DNA from: Chryseobacterium oranimense
GTDB lineage: Bacteria > Bacteroidota > Bacteroidia > Flavobacteriales > Weeksellaceae
Reading direction: 5' to 3'
Length of the DNA stretch: 64,000 nucleotides
NCBI RefSeq assembly: GCF_025244725.1
Contig: NZ_CP104203.1
Coordinates: forward strand, 1 to 64,000
The position numbers were made by a program, and so were the translations under genes. Numbering within the stretch: position 1 is the stretch's first letter; the number at the start of each line of letters is the position of its first letter. The notes beneath the pieces are model-generated. The model was not told the origin of the DNA. It saw nothing but the letters and a program-made list of their open reading frames with translations, and made no database searches. This document shows positions 1 to 7,832 of this stretch, piece after piece.

Positions 1-45
1 GCTGCCTTATTAGTGATGGGTTTGCAATCAAAAAAACCATTATAC

Positions 46-92
46 AGCATGTATTTTTTTAAGCTAGCGACTTAATAAGAAGAATACATGCT
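46..92. repeat. Inverted repeat in the left-edge intergenic region
   Basis: Arms of 10 bp (AGCATGTATT at 46-55 and AATACATGCT at 83-92) are separated by 27 nt. The rest of 1-310 is very AT-rich and I see no gene in it. The repeat could be a regulatory site or terminator of a gene left of the window; neither can be shown here. Confidence 0.35.
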
Positions 93-310
93 ATGCCATT
101 TACTAAATTTCTTTTAGTTTAAATTTAATACCTTTTAATTGTTGATAATGTAGATTGTTTTAATGTACTTTATCAAATAATTGGTTGTTTTTACTGGAAT
201 GTGATATGGTAATTTTTTACATAATGAATTTAATTTTTTTTTAATAAAAATGAATCAGCCTGCTTGCTAATTTTCATTTAATTTGCTTCTATAACACAAT
301 TGTTTAAATA

Positions 311-1258
311 ATGTTTAAGGCTAGTATAAAAGCATGGAAGCTTGCAGAAATTGCATTCAGTGATGAGAGGCAAAAATATAAACGTAAGCAGCAATACAAA
401 AGTTTTTTATTAACATTACTTAACCGTAAACCTTCCAGACAGTGGTTTGAGGTTTTAGAAAGCGACAGGTACAAAGAAGTTCTTTCTCAAAGACCCCGTC
501 TTTTTTTAAAGCCCTTTAAGGTTTATCTTTCAACTCAATATTCTATTCATCAAAGGATAAAAATCATTTGCGATACATATGATTTTATATACGATAAGCA
601 TATTGAGAAAGTAATCTGGGGTGAGGATCATTTGGTTTGCCAGTTTGCTTTGAAAAACGGATTGCCTGCAAAGTTGATGATTGGCTATAACGATCGATAC
701 AGAAAAGAAGGTGAATTGGTTTTGTCTCTGGTAATTGACCACCTTGAAGGTAATGTAGCTTCCATCTCTTTTTCTGTGGAAAAAAATGAAAATAATAAAT
801 GGCTATGTAGAATTGGCTGTTTGCAGGGGAGGCCTGTAGTAAATGGAATTTACGTTACAAAAGAAGCCCAGAAACTGATGAATGGAATAAGACCCAAAGC
901 TTTTTTAATTGAAATATTGCAGGAGTTTTGTAAAACACTTGATATACCATCTATCAATGCTATAGGAGGGAAATGCCAGGCCCAAAACCGAAAACATTTT
1001 ATTCATATCCCTTTTTTGCACGCAATCCCTTTTTCTTATAACGAGTTTTGGGAAGAAATTGGAGGCCAGGATCTTGGAAATAATTGGTACATACTGCCAT
1101 CAGGAACTTGCAGAAAAAATATAGCTGATATAAAATCAGAAAAAAGAGCCTACTACAAAAAAAGATATATACTTATTGATTCCGTAAAAGATAATCTGCG
1201 TGATTATTTGAAGAATAGTACCGATAAAACAGAAAGCAGTCCTGAAGTCTTGCAATAG
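311..1258 (+). CDS. VirK/YbjX (DUF535) family protein
   Basis: The 315-residue protein matches the DUF535 (VirK/YbjX) family by its overall pattern: a basic N-terminus, a segment around residues 70-90 resembling the family's 'YLS..ysi.qRi..i..hY' block, and the family length of about 300. Family members are cytoplasmic or peripheral proteins linked to surface and stress phenotypes in enterobacteria, with unknown biochemistry. No signal peptide or membrane segment is visible. It is monocistronic; the stop codon lies within a terminator hairpin. The family call is from memory of sequence patterns. Confidence 0.65.
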   Translation: MFKASIKAWKLAEIAFSDERQKYKRKQQYKSFLLTLLNRKPSRQWFEVLESDRYKEVLSQRPRLFLKPFKVYLSTQYSIHQRIKIICDTYDFIYDKHIEKVIWGEDHLVCQFALKNGLPAKLMIGYNDRYRKEGELVLSLVIDHLEGNVASISFSVEKNENNKWLCRIGCLQGRPVVNGIYVTKEAQKLMNGIRPKAFLIEILQEFCKTLDIPSINAIGGKCQAQNRKHFIHIPFLHAIPFSYNEFWEEIGGQDLGNNWYILPSGTCRKNIADIKSEKRAYYKKRYILIDSVKDNLRDYLKNSTDKTESSPEVLQ

Positions 1259-1275
1259 GACTGCTTTCTTTATTT
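1232..1275 (+). terminator. Terminator of the DUF535 gene
   Basis: An 11-bp perfect stem (GAAAGCAGTCC at 1232-1242, GGACTGCTTTC at 1258-1268) is followed by TTTATTT. The stem begins inside the end of the coding region. Confidence 0.75.
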
Positions 1276-1281
1276 GGATTT

Positions 1282-1887
1282 TTATAATATTCGGATATCA
1301 AGAATTTTATCATCTTCCAGGTAAGCCTCAAGAATATCATTTTCATCAACCTTTCCTACCCCTTTCGGAGTTCCGGTAAAAATAAGATCACCCACTCTTA
1401 ATGTAAAAAACTGGGACGCGAAAGCAACGATATCATCAAAGCTGAAGATCATGTCTTTTGTATTGCCGTTCTGTACCTCTTCCTTATTTTTCAGCAATGA
1501 AAACTGAAGTCCCTGAAGATCAAAATCCTCCTTTCTGAAGAAGTTTCCTACTACAGCAGAACCGTCAAATCCTTTAGCCAGTTCCCACGGAAGACCTTTG
1601 GATTTAAGCTCGCTCTGAAGATCCCTTGCTGTAAAATCTATTCCAAGGCTGATTTCTTCATAATGTTTGCTGGCCGTTTCTTTCTGAATGTATTTTCCTC
1701 CTTTTGAAATTTTTAAAACCACTTCCAGCTCATAGTGAATATCATTGGAAAATTCAGGGATATAAAAATCATTTCCCTTTAATACCGCCGTATCAGGTTT
1801 CATAAAAATAACCGGTTTTTCAGGAATTTCATTTCCTAATTCTTTTGCATGTTCGCTGTAGTTTCTTCCTATGCAGATGATTTTCAT
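1282..1887 (-). CDS. Fumarylacetoacetate hydrolase (FAH) family protein
   Basis: The 201-residue single-domain protein resembles FAHD1/YcgM-type hydrolases that act on acylpyruvates or decarboxylate oxaloacetate. Visible signatures are the N-terminal IICIGRNYSEHAKELG, the metal-binding YELEVV, the GFDGSAVVG block and the C-terminal GTPKGVG loop. It is the last gene of a leftward series pssA - exonuclease - DUF2007, but a 90-nt gap holding a REP-like repeat separates it from DUF2007, so cotranscription is uncertain. Substrate specificity cannot be read from sequence. Confidence 0.85.
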   Translation of the reverse strand: MKIICIGRNYSEHAKELGNEIPEKPVIFMKPDTAVLKGNDFYIPEFSNDIHYELEVVLKISKGGKYIQKETASKHYEEISLGIDFTARDLQSELKSKGLPWELAKGFDGSAVVGNFFRKEDFDLQGLQFSLLKNKEEVQNGNTKDMIFSFDDIVAFASQFFTLRVGDLIFTGTPKGVGKVDENDILEAYLEDDKILDIRIL

Positions 1888-1916
1888 AATGCTTAATTAT
1901 TTATGTTTTATGGGCC

Positions 1917-1949
1917 CGTCATTGCGAGGAATGTAATGACGAAGCAATC
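1917..1949. repeat. REP-like palindromic repeat (GTCATTGCGAGG type)
   Basis: CGTCATTGCGAGGAA, a short spacer, then TGACGAAGCAATC matches the widespread 'GTCATTGCGAGG...GACGAAGCAATC' repeat known from many bacterial genomes. Only one copy is in this window. Confidence 0.6.
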
Positions 1950-1977
1950 TTTTACTATTCTTGAATTCTGAACTTAG

Positions 1978-2376
1978 TTAATGAGTAAACTCATTCCCGC
2001 AGTAATAACATACAAACTTTTGACTGGACAAAATGGAGATTCCGAAGAAACTCGTTGCCCTGTCGTCCCTGTAAATATGGTTGGAGCCGCATTTCGGGCA
2101 TACAAAGTCAAATTCAGGATTGGCAATGGTATGTTCCACTTCCAGCGAATAAGCCTCATTGTCATTATAATCCTTCAGGATCTGTTTTGCTTTTTCCAGG
2201 TCATCTTCAAAAACCTGAAGCTGGATACCGCCCACCGCCTGAGAAAGCAGCCAGTCCGACTGAATCAGCTGTTCGTTGGCAATAAAACCATTCACCCCGT
2301 TTTCAGCAAGGATCTGCTTATCCCTGTTGGCCTCAAGAGCCGTTTCGTAAAATTTAAAGCGGACCAGATTCGACAT
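1978..2376 (-). CDS. DUF2007 protein with C-terminal zinc ribbon
   Basis: The 132-residue protein has an N-terminal DUF2007-like (PII-like fold) region: 'ETALEANRDKQILAENGVNG' followed by GGIQLQVFEDDLEKAKQIL. A C-terminal zinc ribbon has four Cys (CPKCGS and CYYCG). DUF2007 domains are proposed signal-transducing modules; no function is established. The start lies 3 nt after the stop of the exonuclease gene, so the two are probably cotranscribed. Confidence 0.8.
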   Translation of the reverse strand: MSNLVRFKFYETALEANRDKQILAENGVNGFIANEQLIQSDWLLSQAVGGIQLQVFEDDLEKAKQILKDYNDNEAYSLEVEHTIANPEFDFVCPKCGSNHIYRDDRATSFFGISILSSQKFVCYYCGNEFTH

Positions 2377-2379
2377 TTT

Positions 2380-3144
2380 CTAAAATTTACTTGAAAGTTG
2401 GATTTTTGTAAATATTTTCTTGGTATATAGCGGAAAGTCTGCATTCTGAAGCCATCCGTAATATCCCAGATCCTTCTGGAAAACAGCTTTTACAACCTGT
2501 CCCTTATACTTTCCAAAGTTGAAAACAGCTTCCGACTTATCGTTATATCCAATAAATCCTGCAAGATCAGCATTCTTATTATGGAAGCTGAATTCGCTTA
2601 AAGGAGCGATCTCATTCGGAATGTCATCATATTTTCCAACCTGCGCATCCAGCACCTCGAAAGTAGCCATCACATCAGCTTCGGCGGAGTGGGCGTTTTC
2701 CAAAACTTTTCCACAGTAAAACTGATAGGCAGCCCCCAGGTTTCTAGGTTCTTTTTTATGGAAAATCGTTTGTGCGTCCACCAGTTTGAATTTGCTCAGG
2801 TCAAAATCTATTTCCACTCTTAAAAGTTCTTCTGCCAAAAGCGGAACATCAAATCTGTTGGAATTGAATCCTCCTAAGTCACTTCCTGAAAGCATTTCCA
2901 TAATTTTAGGAGCAATTTCCCTGAATGTCGGGGCATCCTTTACGTCTTCATCATAAATTCCGTGGATCTCACTGCATTCTTTCGGAATAGGCATTTCCGG
3001 GTTTACGCGCCATGTTTTGCTTTCTCTGGAGGCGTCCGGATTTACTTTTAAAATACAGATCTCTACAATTTTATCCTTTCCGATATTGGTTCCTGTAGTT
3101 TCAAGGTCAAAAATGCAAAGGGGTTTATGGAGTTTTAAATTCAT
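2380..3144 (-). CDS. DnaQ-like 3'-5' exonuclease (DEDDh)
   Basis: Residues 1-175 form a DEDDh exonuclease domain: FDLETTG (Exo I), a NSNRFDVPLL block (Exo II) and HSAEADVMAT (Exo III, with His and Asp). The C-terminal ~75 residues carry FNFGKYKGQ, resembling the DUF3820-type module often attached to such nucleases. Proteins of this kind are annotated as DNA polymerase III epsilon-like exonucleases in Flavobacteriia; the lack of a polymerase partner here leaves the true substrate open. It is closely followed by the DUF2007 gene. Confidence 0.85.
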   Translation of the reverse strand: MNLKLHKPLCIFDLETTGTNIGKDKIVEICILKVNPDASRESKTWRVNPEMPIPKECSEIHGIYDEDVKDAPTFREIAPKIMEMLSGSDLGGFNSNRFDVPLLAEELLRVEIDFDLSKFKLVDAQTIFHKKEPRNLGAAYQFYCGKVLENAHSAEADVMATFEVLDAQVGKYDDIPNEIAPLSEFSFHNKNADLAGFIGYNDKSEAVFNFGKYKGQVVKAVFQKDLGYYGWLQNADFPLYTKKIFTKIQLSSKF

Positions 3145-3150
3145 TTTTTT

Positions 3151-3195
3151 AATTTGAAAATTTGATAATGTGTTAATTTGAAAATGTGCTGATTT
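3151..3195. repeat. Low-complexity TTGAAAATTTG/TGTTAATTTG repeat
   Basis: Degenerate 9-11-nt units (aatttgaaaatttgataatg, tgttaatttgaaaatg) fill the gap between pssA and the exonuclease gene. Similar units occur at 57142-57235. Confidence 0.5.
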
Positions 3196-3209
3196 CTAAT
3201 TTTTAAAAT

Positions 3210-3923
3210 CTAGCCCAACTGTTTCTGAAAAACCAGCGACACTGCTATATAATAAATAACAAGCATTGGAATACCAACAACCTGAAATAGGGTCAGAATA
3301 GCAATCCCGCCGCCTAATAAAATGATTTTCGGATAATTGTCCTGCAGCTTTTTGGATTTGAATTTCATTGCCATCATCTTGATCGGGCTGATCAGAAGCC
3401 ATGATGTAATAGCGGTCAGTAAGATCAGAAACAATGAATTTTCAAATAAAAATGCAAAAGTTCCTGTTTCCTTAAAAGCATAATACAATCCAAACAGCAA
3501 AACGGTATTGGTAGGTGTATTCAACCCTTTGAAATAATAACGCTGTTCCTCATCCAGGTTAAAGATAGCCAGTCTGAGACATGAAAAAACAGTCACAAAA
3601 ATACCAAGGTAGCTGATGGCAAAGGGAAGATGCATTCCCATAATTTCATTTCCGAACGGCTCCAGTGCTTTGTACATCGTAAGACCCGGAATCAGCCCGA
3701 AACTTACCATATCCGCAAGAGAATCCAGCTGAAGCCCCAGATTGGAATTCGATTTTAAAGCCCGGGCTACAAAACCGTCAAAAAAGTCAAAAACAGAGGA
3801 GAGAATGAGGCAGATCGCCGTCGTCTGATAATCTCCCAGAATAAGATGGATTGCCCCTACACAGCCTGCAAATAAATTGGCAAGCGTCAGCAGATTGGCA
3901 AGATTGTTTTTCATGAAATTCAT
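3210..3923 (-). CDS. pssA: CDP-diacylglycerol-serine O-phosphatidyltransferase
   Basis: This 237-residue integral membrane enzyme transfers phosphatidyl from CDP-diacylglycerol to serine, the first step to phosphatidylethanolamine. It has the complete CDP-alcohol phosphotransferase signature, DFFDGFVARALKSN followed by G-x3-D-x3-D (GLQLDSLAD), and about six hydrophobic segments. The N-terminus (NLANLLTLANLFAGC) matches PssA of Bacteroidetes. A -7 box TACTTTTG at 3929-3936 lies 5 nt before this ATG, so the transcript is leaderless or starts at the in-frame ATG at 3914. Confidence 0.9.
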   Translation of the reverse strand: MNFMKNNLANLLTLANLFAGCVGAIHLILGDYQTTAICLILSSVFDFFDGFVARALKSNSNLGLQLDSLADMVSFGLIPGLTMYKALEPFGNEIMGMHLPFAISYLGIFVTVFSCLRLAIFNLDEEQRYYFKGLNTPTNTVLLFGLYYAFKETGTFAFLFENSLFLILLTAITSWLLISPIKMMAMKFKSKKLQDNYPKIILLGGGIAILTLFQVVGIPMLVIYYIAVSLVFQKQLG

Positions 3924-3928
3924 ACCAG

Positions 3929-3936
3929 CAAAAGTA
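3929..3936 (-). promoter_or_regulatory. -7 box of pssA
   Basis: TACTTTTG fits the Bacteroidetes consensus TAnnTTTG. It ends 5 nt before the pssA ATG. Confidence 0.55.
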
Positions 3937-4001
3937 GGGTTTTTCAGAATTTTAACCTGAAATATTATGAAGGAAAAAATACATTAATATGATTTTGATG
4001 T

Positions 4002-4009
4002 AAATTTGC
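4002..4009 (+). promoter_or_regulatory. -7 box of the LTA-synthase-like gene
   Basis: TAAATTTG lies only 3 nt before the ATG at 4013, predicting a leaderless mRNA. Confidence 0.6.
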
Positions 4010-4012
4010 CGA

Positions 4013-5941
4013 ATGAAATTTTTTAAAGAATTTAGAAAACAAGAAGTTCTGGTCCTTTTATACAGGATTTTCTTAGCATACGTTTTTTATCAGATTGCCC
4101 GCCTTTTGTTTTGGTATTTCAATAAAGAACTCATCAAAGTGGATTCCGTTTCAGATTATTTCAGCCTGGCATTTCATGGAACTGCCTTTGATACTACGGC
4201 AATCTTATACGTCAATGCCTTATTCATTCTGTTAAGCCTTGTTCCCATTGTTATCAATACAAAGAAAGGTTACCAGACTGTCCTGTTCTGGCTTTATTTC
4301 ATCACCAACGGGATTGCCTATGCCATGAATTTCGGCGATTTTGTTTATTATAAATTTGCCCAGGCAAGGCTGACTTCTACCGCAATGCAGGTTGCCAAGC
4401 ATGAATCCAATATTTTTAAAGTGTTTACCGTTTCCATTGGGCAGCATCCTTTTGTGCTTATATGGTTCATTGTTTTAATGGCTCTTTGGGTTTTCCTTTA
4501 CAAAAAAGTGAAAATTACAGAACAGAAGCCTGTACAACTTATTCCTTATTTTATTTGGTCCATACTGGTTCTTTGCGGGACAGCCGTTCTGGTTGTTGGG
4601 GGAATCCGTGGCGACTTCAAACACAGTACAAGACCTATTAATCTGGTGGATGCCAATCGCTTTGTAATCAATCCTCTTCAGGGAAATATAGTTTTGAACA
4701 GTACTTTTTCATTCTTCAGGACTTTGGGAACCAATAATTTTAAAGAAGTTCATTTTGTAGATGAAAAATATATTACTCAGAATGTTCAACCTTATAAAAT
4801 ATACGACAGGAAGGTGGAAAACCGTCCTAATATTGTCATTTTTATCGTTGAATCTTTTGGAAGGGAATATTCGGGAGCTTTTAATAAAGATAAAAATATA
4901 AACGGTTATGTTTCTTATACACCGTTTATAGACAGCCTTGCCGGCCAGAGCCTGATTTTTCCCAATACATTTGCCAATGGAAGGCAGTCTATCCATGGGA
5001 TGAGTAGTGTTTTGGCAGGAATTCCAAGTCTTACTGATGCTTTTACAAGTTCACCTTATTCCAATCAGAAAATCCAGTCCATTGTTTCGGTTTGTAACGA
5101 CCTGGGCTATGATACCTCTTTTTATCATGGAGCACCGAACGGTTCCATGGGCTTCCTCGGATTTGGAAATATATTAGGTTTTAAGCATTATTTCGGGAAA
5201 AACGAGTACAATCATGATGAGGATTTCGACGGAATGTGGGCTATATGGGATGAACCGTTCCTTCAGTATTTTGCAAAAAACGTGGGGAAAAAGCAGCCTT
5301 TTATGACTACGGTTTTTACAGCTTCATCACACCATCCGTTCAAAATTCCTGAAAAATATAATGGTAAATTCAAAAAAGGAACCATAGAAATGCATGAGCC
5401 GATCCAGTACACAGATTATGCCATCAGGAAATATTTTGAAACCGCTAAAAAAGAACCCTGGTTCAATAATACAATATTCGTTTTCACGGGAGACCATACC
5501 AACCAGGTTGCTTACGGTGAATATGAAAAAGCTATGAACCGTTTTGCCGTTCCTTTGATATTTTATTCTCCTAATCCACAGTACAACCTTAAAGGCGTAA
5601 ACCCTGAAGTAGCCCAGCAGATAGATATTTATCCTACGCTGGCAGACCTTATCGGATACAATAAGCAGATCAGAAGCTGGGGGAAAAGCCTTGTAAGTGA
5701 TAAGCAATATCCTTCTATTATCGTTAATTCCGATGGCAACACAGAGCAGTTCATCATTGGGAACCATATGTACCGTTTCGACGGCAAGGAAATCACAGGA
5801 ATATATGAAAAGAATGATCTTGGGTTTACCAACAACCTGATAGGGAAGGTAAAAAACCCGGAAACAGAAAAGGAAATGCAGACAGCAAAGGCATGGTATC
5901 AGGATTATATGGACAGGGTAATCAACAGGAAGCTTAACTGA
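4013..5941 (+). CDS. LTA synthase family membrane sulfatase/phosphotransferase
   Basis: The 642-residue protein has about five N-terminal transmembrane helices (residues ~10-200) followed by an extracytoplasmic sulfatase/alkaline-phosphatase-fold domain. Metal-site landmarks are NIVIFIVESFGREY (E in the first metal motif), NGRQSIHG (probable nucleophile Ser) and FTGDHTN (D/H). The architecture is that of LtaS and phosphoglycerol transferases. A Gram-negative organism would not make lipoteichoic acid, so an envelope phosphotransferase role is inferred. It lies divergent from pssA with overlapping promoter space, possibly both envelope-lipid related. Confidence 0.8.
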   Translation: MKFFKEFRKQEVLVLLYRIFLAYVFYQIARLLFWYFNKELIKVDSVSDYFSLAFHGTAFDTTAILYVNALFILLSLVPIVINTKKGYQTVLFWLYFITNGIAYAMNFGDFVYYKFAQARLTSTAMQVAKHESNIFKVFTVSIGQHPFVLIWFIVLMALWVFLYKKVKITEQKPVQLIPYFIWSILVLCGTAVLVVGGIRGDFKHSTRPINLVDANRFVINPLQGNIVLNSTFSFFRTLGTNNFKEVHFVDEKYITQNVQPYKIYDRKVENRPNIVIFIVESFGREYSGAFNKDKNINGYVSYTPFIDSLAGQSLIFPNTFANGRQSIHGMSSVLAGIPSLTDAFTSSPYSNQKIQSIVSVCNDLGYDTSFYHGAPNGSMGFLGFGNILGFKHYFGKNEYNHDEDFDGMWAIWDEPFLQYFAKNVGKKQPFMTTVFTASSHHPFKIPEKYNGKFKKGTIEMHEPIQYTDYAIRKYFETAKKEPWFNNTIFVFTGDHTNQVAYGEYEKAMNRFAVPLIFYSPNPQYNLKGVNPEVAQQIDIYPTLADLIGYNKQIRSWGKSLVSDKQYPSIIVNSDGNTEQFIIGNHMYRFDGKEITGIYEKNDLGFTNNLIGKVKNPETEKEMQTAKAWYQDYMDRVINRKLN

Positions 5942-6094
5942 TGTTTAGCAAATGTTTAAATTATTGATTTTGGTATAAGTGTTGTTATACCATGCGAAGG
6001 ATAATAAAAGTTTTTGTTTGTTTAAAATTAATTTATATTTTTAGCAGTAATTAGATAACAAAAATCTTTTATTGAAATTAAAACTATAAAAAAT

Positions 6095-6514
6095 ATGAAA
6101 AAAGTATTATTAACATTCGTGCTCTCTCTGTTTGGCGTATTATCGTTTGCTCAGATTGAAGGCAAGTGGAAGACCATAGATGACGAAACCAAGCAGGCAA
6201 AATCTATTGTTGAGATCTATAAAAAGTCAGACGGAAAATATTACGGGAAAGTTTCCCAGCTGCTTATAAAGCCGGCGGATCCCAACTGTACAGGATGTAA
6301 GGATGACAGAAAAGGAAAACCAATCTTAGGAATGGAGATCATCAGAGGACTTAAAAAAGATGGTGATGAATTTACCGGAGGAACTATTACAGACCCTAAA
6401 ACAGGTAAAACTTACAAATGTACCATTACAAAAAGCGGCGATAAGCTGAATGTAAGAGGATACATGGGAGTTTCCATATTAGGAAGAACTCAAGTCTGGG
6501 ACAAAGTAAACTAA
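6095..6514 (+). CDS. DUF2147 secreted protein
   Basis: The 139-residue protein has an N-terminal signal peptide (MKKVLLTFVLSLFGVLSFAQ) and then the DUF2147 pattern: GKWKTIDDET, a YKKSDGKYYGKV strand, a CTGC pair, GMEIIRGLKKDG and a C-terminal RTQVWDKV. This domain is a lipocalin-like beta barrel, common in Bacteroidetes and of unknown ligand. The CTGC pair could form a disulfide in the periplasm. It is monocistronic. Confidence 0.85.
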   Translation: MKKVLLTFVLSLFGVLSFAQIEGKWKTIDDETKQAKSIVEIYKKSDGKYYGKVSQLLIKPADPNCTGCKDDRKGKPILGMEIIRGLKKDGDEFTGGTITDPKTGKTYKCTITKSGDKLNVRGYMGVSILGRTQVWDKVN

Positions 6515-6536
6515 TTAAGTTTAAATAAAATTGTAA

Positions 6537-6575
6537 AGCGGTATTTCAGAAATGAGGTGCCGTTTTTGTTTTTTT
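6537..6575 (+). terminator. Probable terminator after the DUF2147 gene
   Basis: A 5-bp stem with one wobble pair (CGGTA/TGCCG) closes an inner TTTCA/TGAGG pairing and is followed by TTTTTGTTTTTTT. Confidence 0.5.
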
Positions 6576-6705
6576 CAGTGGTGTTCAGCTATAGAAAAGC
6601 TATATATAAATGGACAGGCAGAAGAAAAACCGTTTCGATTAAATTAATTAATGCTCCTCATTCAATGAGATACCTTTTTTGCTATGTGTATAATAAAAAA
6701 AACAC

Positions 6706-6713
6706 TATTTTTG
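6706..6713 (+). promoter_or_regulatory. -7 box of pdhB
   Basis: TATTTTTG lies 23 nt upstream of the pdhB ATG and fits TAnnTTTG. Confidence 0.55.
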
Positions 6714-6736
6714 TAGTCTAAATTTTTCAAATAAAT

Positions 6737-7717
6737 ATGGCAGAATATACTTTTCGTGAGGTAATTGCACAGGCAATGAGCGAGGAAATGCGTAAAGACG
6801 AATCCATCTTTTTAATGGGGGAGGAAGTTGCAGAATACAATGGTGCATACAAGGCTTCAAAAGGAATGCTGGATGAATTTGGCCCTAAAAGAGTAATTGA
6901 TACACCTATTGCAGAACTTGGTTTTACAGGAATTGCTGTAGGAGCTGCAATGAATGGTAACAGGCCAATTGTAGAGTATATGACATTCAATTTCTCATTG
7001 GTAGGTATTGATCAGATTATCAACAATGCTGCAAAGATCCGTCAGATGAGTGGTGGTCAGTGGAACTGCCCAATCGTTTTCCGTGGTCCTACAGCTTCTG
7101 CAGGTCAGTTGGGGGCAACACACTCTCAGGCTTTTGAAAACTGGTTCGCCAATATTCCGGGTCTTAAAGTTGTAGTTCCTTCAAACCCTTATGATGCAAA
7201 AGGATTATTGAAAACTGCTATCCAGGATAATGATCCCGTTATTTTCATGGAATCTGAGCAGATGTATGGTGATAAAATGGAAATTCCTGAAGAAGAATAT
7301 TACCTTCCGATAGGTAAAGCAGATATCAAGAGAGAAGGTACTGATGTTACCTTGGTTTCTTTCGGTAAAATCATGAAGCTGGCTATTCAGGCTGCTGAGG
7401 ATATGGCTAAAGAAGGAATTTCTGTAGAAGTGATCGACCTTAGAACTGTTCGTCCTCTTGATTTTGATACGGTTTTAGCTTCCGTTAAAAAGACAAACAG
7501 ACTGGTAATTCTTGAAGAGGCATGGCCATTCGCATCCGTATCTTCTGAAATTACTTATATGGTACAGCAAAAAGCATTTGATTATCTGGATGCCCCAATC
7601 AAGAGAATTACGACTCCTGATGCGCCTGCCCCATACTCAGCTGCATTATTTTCAGAATGGTTCCCTAAGCTTGAGAAAGTGAAAGAGGAAATCAAAAAAG
7701 CGATGTACGTAAAATAA
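6737..7717 (+). CDS. pdhB: Pyruvate dehydrogenase E1 component, beta subunit
   Basis: The 326-residue protein has the transketolase pyrimidine-binding and C-terminal domains of E1-beta. Landmarks are MGEEVAEYNGAYKASKG near the N-terminus, the central block EYMTFNFSLVGIDQIINNAA, the K+-site/THDP region GATHSQ, and the C-terminal LEEAWPFASVSSEI. With E1-alpha it decarboxylates pyruvate to acetyl-CoA. The alpha subunit and E2 are not adjacent here, as is usual in flavobacteria. Gene-specific promoter and terminator are both visible, so it is probably monocistronic. Confidence 0.92.
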   Translation: MAEYTFREVIAQAMSEEMRKDESIFLMGEEVAEYNGAYKASKGMLDEFGPKRVIDTPIAELGFTGIAVGAAMNGNRPIVEYMTFNFSLVGIDQIINNAAKIRQMSGGQWNCPIVFRGPTASAGQLGATHSQAFENWFANIPGLKVVVPSNPYDAKGLLKTAIQDNDPVIFMESEQMYGDKMEIPEEEYYLPIGKADIKREGTDVTLVSFGKIMKLAIQAAEDMAKEGISVEVIDLRTVRPLDFDTVLASVKKTNRLVILEEAWPFASVSSEITYMVQQKAFDYLDAPIKRITTPDAPAPYSAALFSEWFPKLEKVKEEIKKAMYVK

Positions 7718-7728
7718 CTATTATAGAG

Positions 7729-7753
7729 AAAAACTTCCGAAAGGAAGTTTTTT
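7729..7753 (+). terminator. Terminator of pdhB
   Basis: An 8-bp stem AAACTTCC/GGAAGTTT with a GAAA tetraloop is followed by a T-run. Confidence 0.8.
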
Positions 7754-7781
7754 CATTTATTATATTCATGAAGAATAATTC

Positions 7782-7809
7782 TTGACGTCATAAAATTAGT
7801 ATAAATTTG
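7782..7809 (+). promoter_or_regulatory. Promoter of kup
   Basis: TTG at 7782-7784 is 17 nt from TAAATTTG at 7802-7809, matching the TTG/TAnnTTTG architecture. The ATG is 23 nt downstream. Confidence 0.6.
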
Positions 7810-7832
7810 CGCGTTTAAAAAATAAAGCTGAC